DNA of 7,596 bases, taken from PVC group bacterium. GTDB taxonomy: Bacteria; Verrucomicrobiota; Kiritimatiellia; SS1-B-03-39; UBA6053. A program made the position numbers and the translations under genes. The stretch is taken from contig PXAS01000465.1 of assembly GCA_003565815.1 (NCBI GenBank), positions 1 through 7,596 of the forward strand. Direction: 5' to 3'. How positions within the stretch are numbered: position 1 is the first letter of the stretch; each line of letters starts with the position of its first letter. A model generated the notes under the pieces. It searched no databases. It saw only the letters and a program-made list of their open reading frames with translations, and was not told where the DNA came from. Below are positions 6,388 to 7,596 of this stretch, piece after piece.

Positions 6388-6678
6388 CTAGAAGAAAATG
6401 AATGAATGACCCGTCCGCCTCAAATATCGTCTTCGCCCAGCCAGCGGGGTGTCGACGGCATCGGCGCGGGTGGCGTGGGTGAGCTGGCCGTAGAAACTAC
6501 TGTTTTCCGAAGCTCGGAAGTTCATTTCTGTGGCATTCTGAGACTTGGGCAATGAAGAGGGAAAGGCCAAGCTGTTGCACTGTGGAAACGCAGCAGAAAT
6601 CGTGGAGCAGAAGGCGATAATAATCAAAAAAAACGGGCGGAACATCATAGAGAATATTACAGTAAAAATACTATTCAT
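6388..6678 (-). CDS. Small ORF with signal-peptide-like N-terminus, coupled to the immunity gene
   Basis: 96 residues. Its ATG (6678-6676) overlaps the immunity gene's TGA (6677-6675) as ATGA, so ribosomes ending the immunity gene could restart here; this is the main reason to believe it. The N-terminus is strongly hydrophobic (about residues 5-30, FRPFFLIIIAFCSTISAA), with a possible signal-peptidase I site after ISA or thereabouts; a cysteine sits at 34 but no good lipobox. The second half is polar and, from about residue 62 (YGQLTHATRADAVDTPLAGR), comes from GC-rich DNA unlike the AT-rich first half and the immunity gene, so the ORF may be a chimera made at the edge of the acquired block. 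No family recognised. It could be an accessory or second immunity factor, a truncated gene, or a chance frame. Confidence 0.42.
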   Translation of the reverse strand: MNSIFTVIFSMMFRPFFLIIIAFCSTISAAFPQCNSLAFPSSLPKSQNATEMNFRASENSSFYGQLTHATRADAVDTPLAGRRRYLRRTGHSFIFF

Positions 6679-7304
6679 GCAAATGACACATCATTGAAAT
6701 GAACCCTACGACCTGCATATTCATATATTTTATTTTTAATAAACTCATCGACGAGAAAGCAAGGAGAGGCGAAAACACTGTCATCGAATGGTTTCCGTAA
6801 AATTGAGTTTCCGAAAAGCTCCCAAGTAGCAGCAACATGTACATTATTGTATCCCTCATCCACGCGCTCATCATACACAAGCTTCAATGGAACTTTCGGC
6901 ATGAAAAAATGCCCGTCACGCCCACATTTCGGGCAGAAATTCTCTCTTTCATAACCTGTCGTGTCTTTTGAAAACCTTGGCATTATTTTTTCCGGTTTTA
7001 ACACATAAAAAGGTAAGCGTTCTTTAGTTTTTATGTGAAAAATTTCATCCAATTGTGTATTTCCGCTCATTTGAATGTCCATCGCGAGTTGTTTTGAAAT
7101 AATAATATCAGAATCTAGAGTTAAAAAAATATTCAATTTTTTGAGTTTATCTGGATTTAAGTTGTAATACCTAGGTCCAACGGGCACCGATCCGGAACCA
7201 CAACAGTCACAGCCTTCAGACATATCGTAGAATGAAGCTGAATTCGGGCCCCCGTAAATGTTGATTTGTGATTTAACAGTCAAAAGATACATTTTTTTGT
7301 TCAT
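6675..7304 (-). CDS. Double-CXXCG motif immunity protein (SitI6-like)
   Basis: 209 residues from ATG 7304 (MNKKMYLLTV). This start overlaps the toxin's TGA as ATGA; the frame extends 23 codons further up but only inside toxin sequence. Two CxxCG motifs, C32-D-C-C35-G36 and C124-P-K-C127-G128 (FCPKCGRDG), probably bind one zinc. This matches the double-CXXCG family first described in Myxococcus, whose members protect against cognate SitA6-type polymorphic toxins; the second motif followed by RDG and the C-terminal layout (acidic stretch, F.VDEFIK helix, VHF end) agree. It likely binds and blocks the nuclease domain encoded immediately upstream. The gene is clearly more AT-rich than the genes at 2.7-6 kb, consistent with horizontal transfer. 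Position directly after the toxin and the motif pair make the immunity role likely; the exact partner interaction is inferred. Confidence 0.83.
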   Translation of the reverse strand: MNKKMYLLTVKSQINIYGGPNSASFYDMSEGCDCCGSGSVPVGPRYYNLNPDKLKKLNIFLTLDSDIIISKQLAMDIQMSGNTQLDEIFHIKTKERLPFYVLKPEKIMPRFSKDTTGYERENFCPKCGRDGHFFMPKVPLKLVYDERVDEGYNNVHVAATWELFGNSILRKPFDDSVFASPCFLVDEFIKNKIYEYAGRRVHFNDVSFA

Positions 7305-7596
7305 TGGAAATATACTCTTATTGCATCTAGATAATCTGGCCTGGTTCGATAAACTTCCTGATAAGCTCTCCAAACTTGACCCCTGCTGTAAGTTCTTCCG
7401 GTTGGAAGGGCATTTCTCAGTGCCTGGTTTAACGCTTGGTGATCAGCCCGCGAAAGTACTTGTGCTGGTGCTCTGGAAATTTCAGAAGATGAGTAACCCC
7501 ATGCACGCAGATGACGCTGTTCCAATATATGGTGGGCTTGAATTGTACCTCGACGCCCTCTGGTGACATTCTGTAATTGCTGATAACTTGTAATTG
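7301..7596 (-). CDS. Polymorphic toxin C-terminal nuclease domain (AHH/HNH-like), N-terminus outside window
   Basis: The last 97 residues of a protein that enters from the right edge with no start in the window. Residues 19-27 read QAHHILEQR, the paired-histidine core of AHH/HNH-type toxin nucleases, followed by RHLRAWG, then VLSRADHQALNQAL with a further histidine, LPTGRTYS, and a C-terminal VWRAYQEVYRTRPDYLDAIRVYF helix. This arrangement is the usual tip of Rhs or other polymorphic toxins, delivered by contact-dependent or type VI systems to cut nucleic acid in neighbouring cells. The stop TGA (7303-7301) overlaps the immunity gene ATG. The carrier (Rhs shell, lipoprotein or other) lies beyond the window, so delivery route is unknown. 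Metal-dependent DNase activity is inferred from the motif. Confidence 0.82.
   Translation of the reverse strand, partial: ITSYQQLQNVTRGRRGTIQAHHILEQRHLRAWGYSSSEISRAPAQVLSRADHQALNQALRNALPTGRTYSRGQVWRAYQEVYRTRPDYLDAIRVYFQ

Noticed and set aside
6430..6500. Recombination attC-like or terminator hairpin around CCAGC...GCTGG
   Set aside because: Arms are short and about 40 bases apart, with the intervening sequence G-rich on one strand and unable to extend the stem.
6675..7373. 232-residue version of the immunity protein starting at 7373
   Set aside because: The first 23 residues overlap toxin coding sequence out of frame; the ATGA overlap at 7304 is the natural start.
7258..7566. 102-codon + strand frame opposite the toxin tip
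   Set aside because: Antisense to the toxin and immunity genes, which carry clear family motifs; no motif in the + frame.

Overview
The window looks like a piece of a GC-rich Gram-negative chromosome with an AT-rich, horizontally acquired-looking block at the right end. Gram-negative is inferred from the RND efflux pump. The mix of RND pump, ankyrin debris, a leaderless antitoxin and a polymorphic toxin/immunity module would fit Verrucomicrobiota or another PVC lineage, or a myxobacterium-like deltaproteobacterium. The lineage call is a weak guess.

Left part, + strand. Positions 1-1716 are the C-terminal half (TM6 onward) of an RND-family efflux permease whose start lies outside the window. 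A 430-bp gap follows, with a 16-bp perfect palindrome just after the stop and a second inverted repeat. A 60-residue antitoxin-like gene (2147-2329) comes next. Its promoter sits so close to the ATG that the mRNA should be leaderless. The partner RelE/ParE-type toxin is a remnant: the expected overlapping ATG reads ATC, and the homology stops after about 25 codons.

Middle, - strand. The toxin remnant runs tail-to-tail into a broken ankyrin-repeat gene (2375-2696, - strand). Upstream of that on the - strand lies a two-gene unit with a 23-bp overlap. The first gene encodes a 200-residue protein with two membrane helices and a PH-like tail (start chosen at 5986). The second encodes an 893-residue membrane-anchored protein of no recognised family (start chosen at 5406), with a beta-sandwich-like segment after its single N-terminal helix.

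Right part, - strand. The window ends inside the C-terminal nuclease domain (AHH/HNH-like) of a polymorphic toxin, probably the tip of an Rhs-like protein. Its stop overlaps by ATGA the start of a 209-residue immunity protein with two CxxCG motifs (SitI6-like, double-CXXCG family). The immunity gene's stop in turn overlaps by ATGA the start of a 96-residue secreted or membrane-associated small ORF. The three form a translationally coupled chain that is visibly more AT-rich than its neighbours until the 3' end of the last ORF, where GC-rich sequence resumes.

The strongest points of interest are the toxin/immunity/third-ORF chain, the disabled toxin beside an intact leaderless antitoxin, and the uncharacterised 200 + 893 residue membrane pair.
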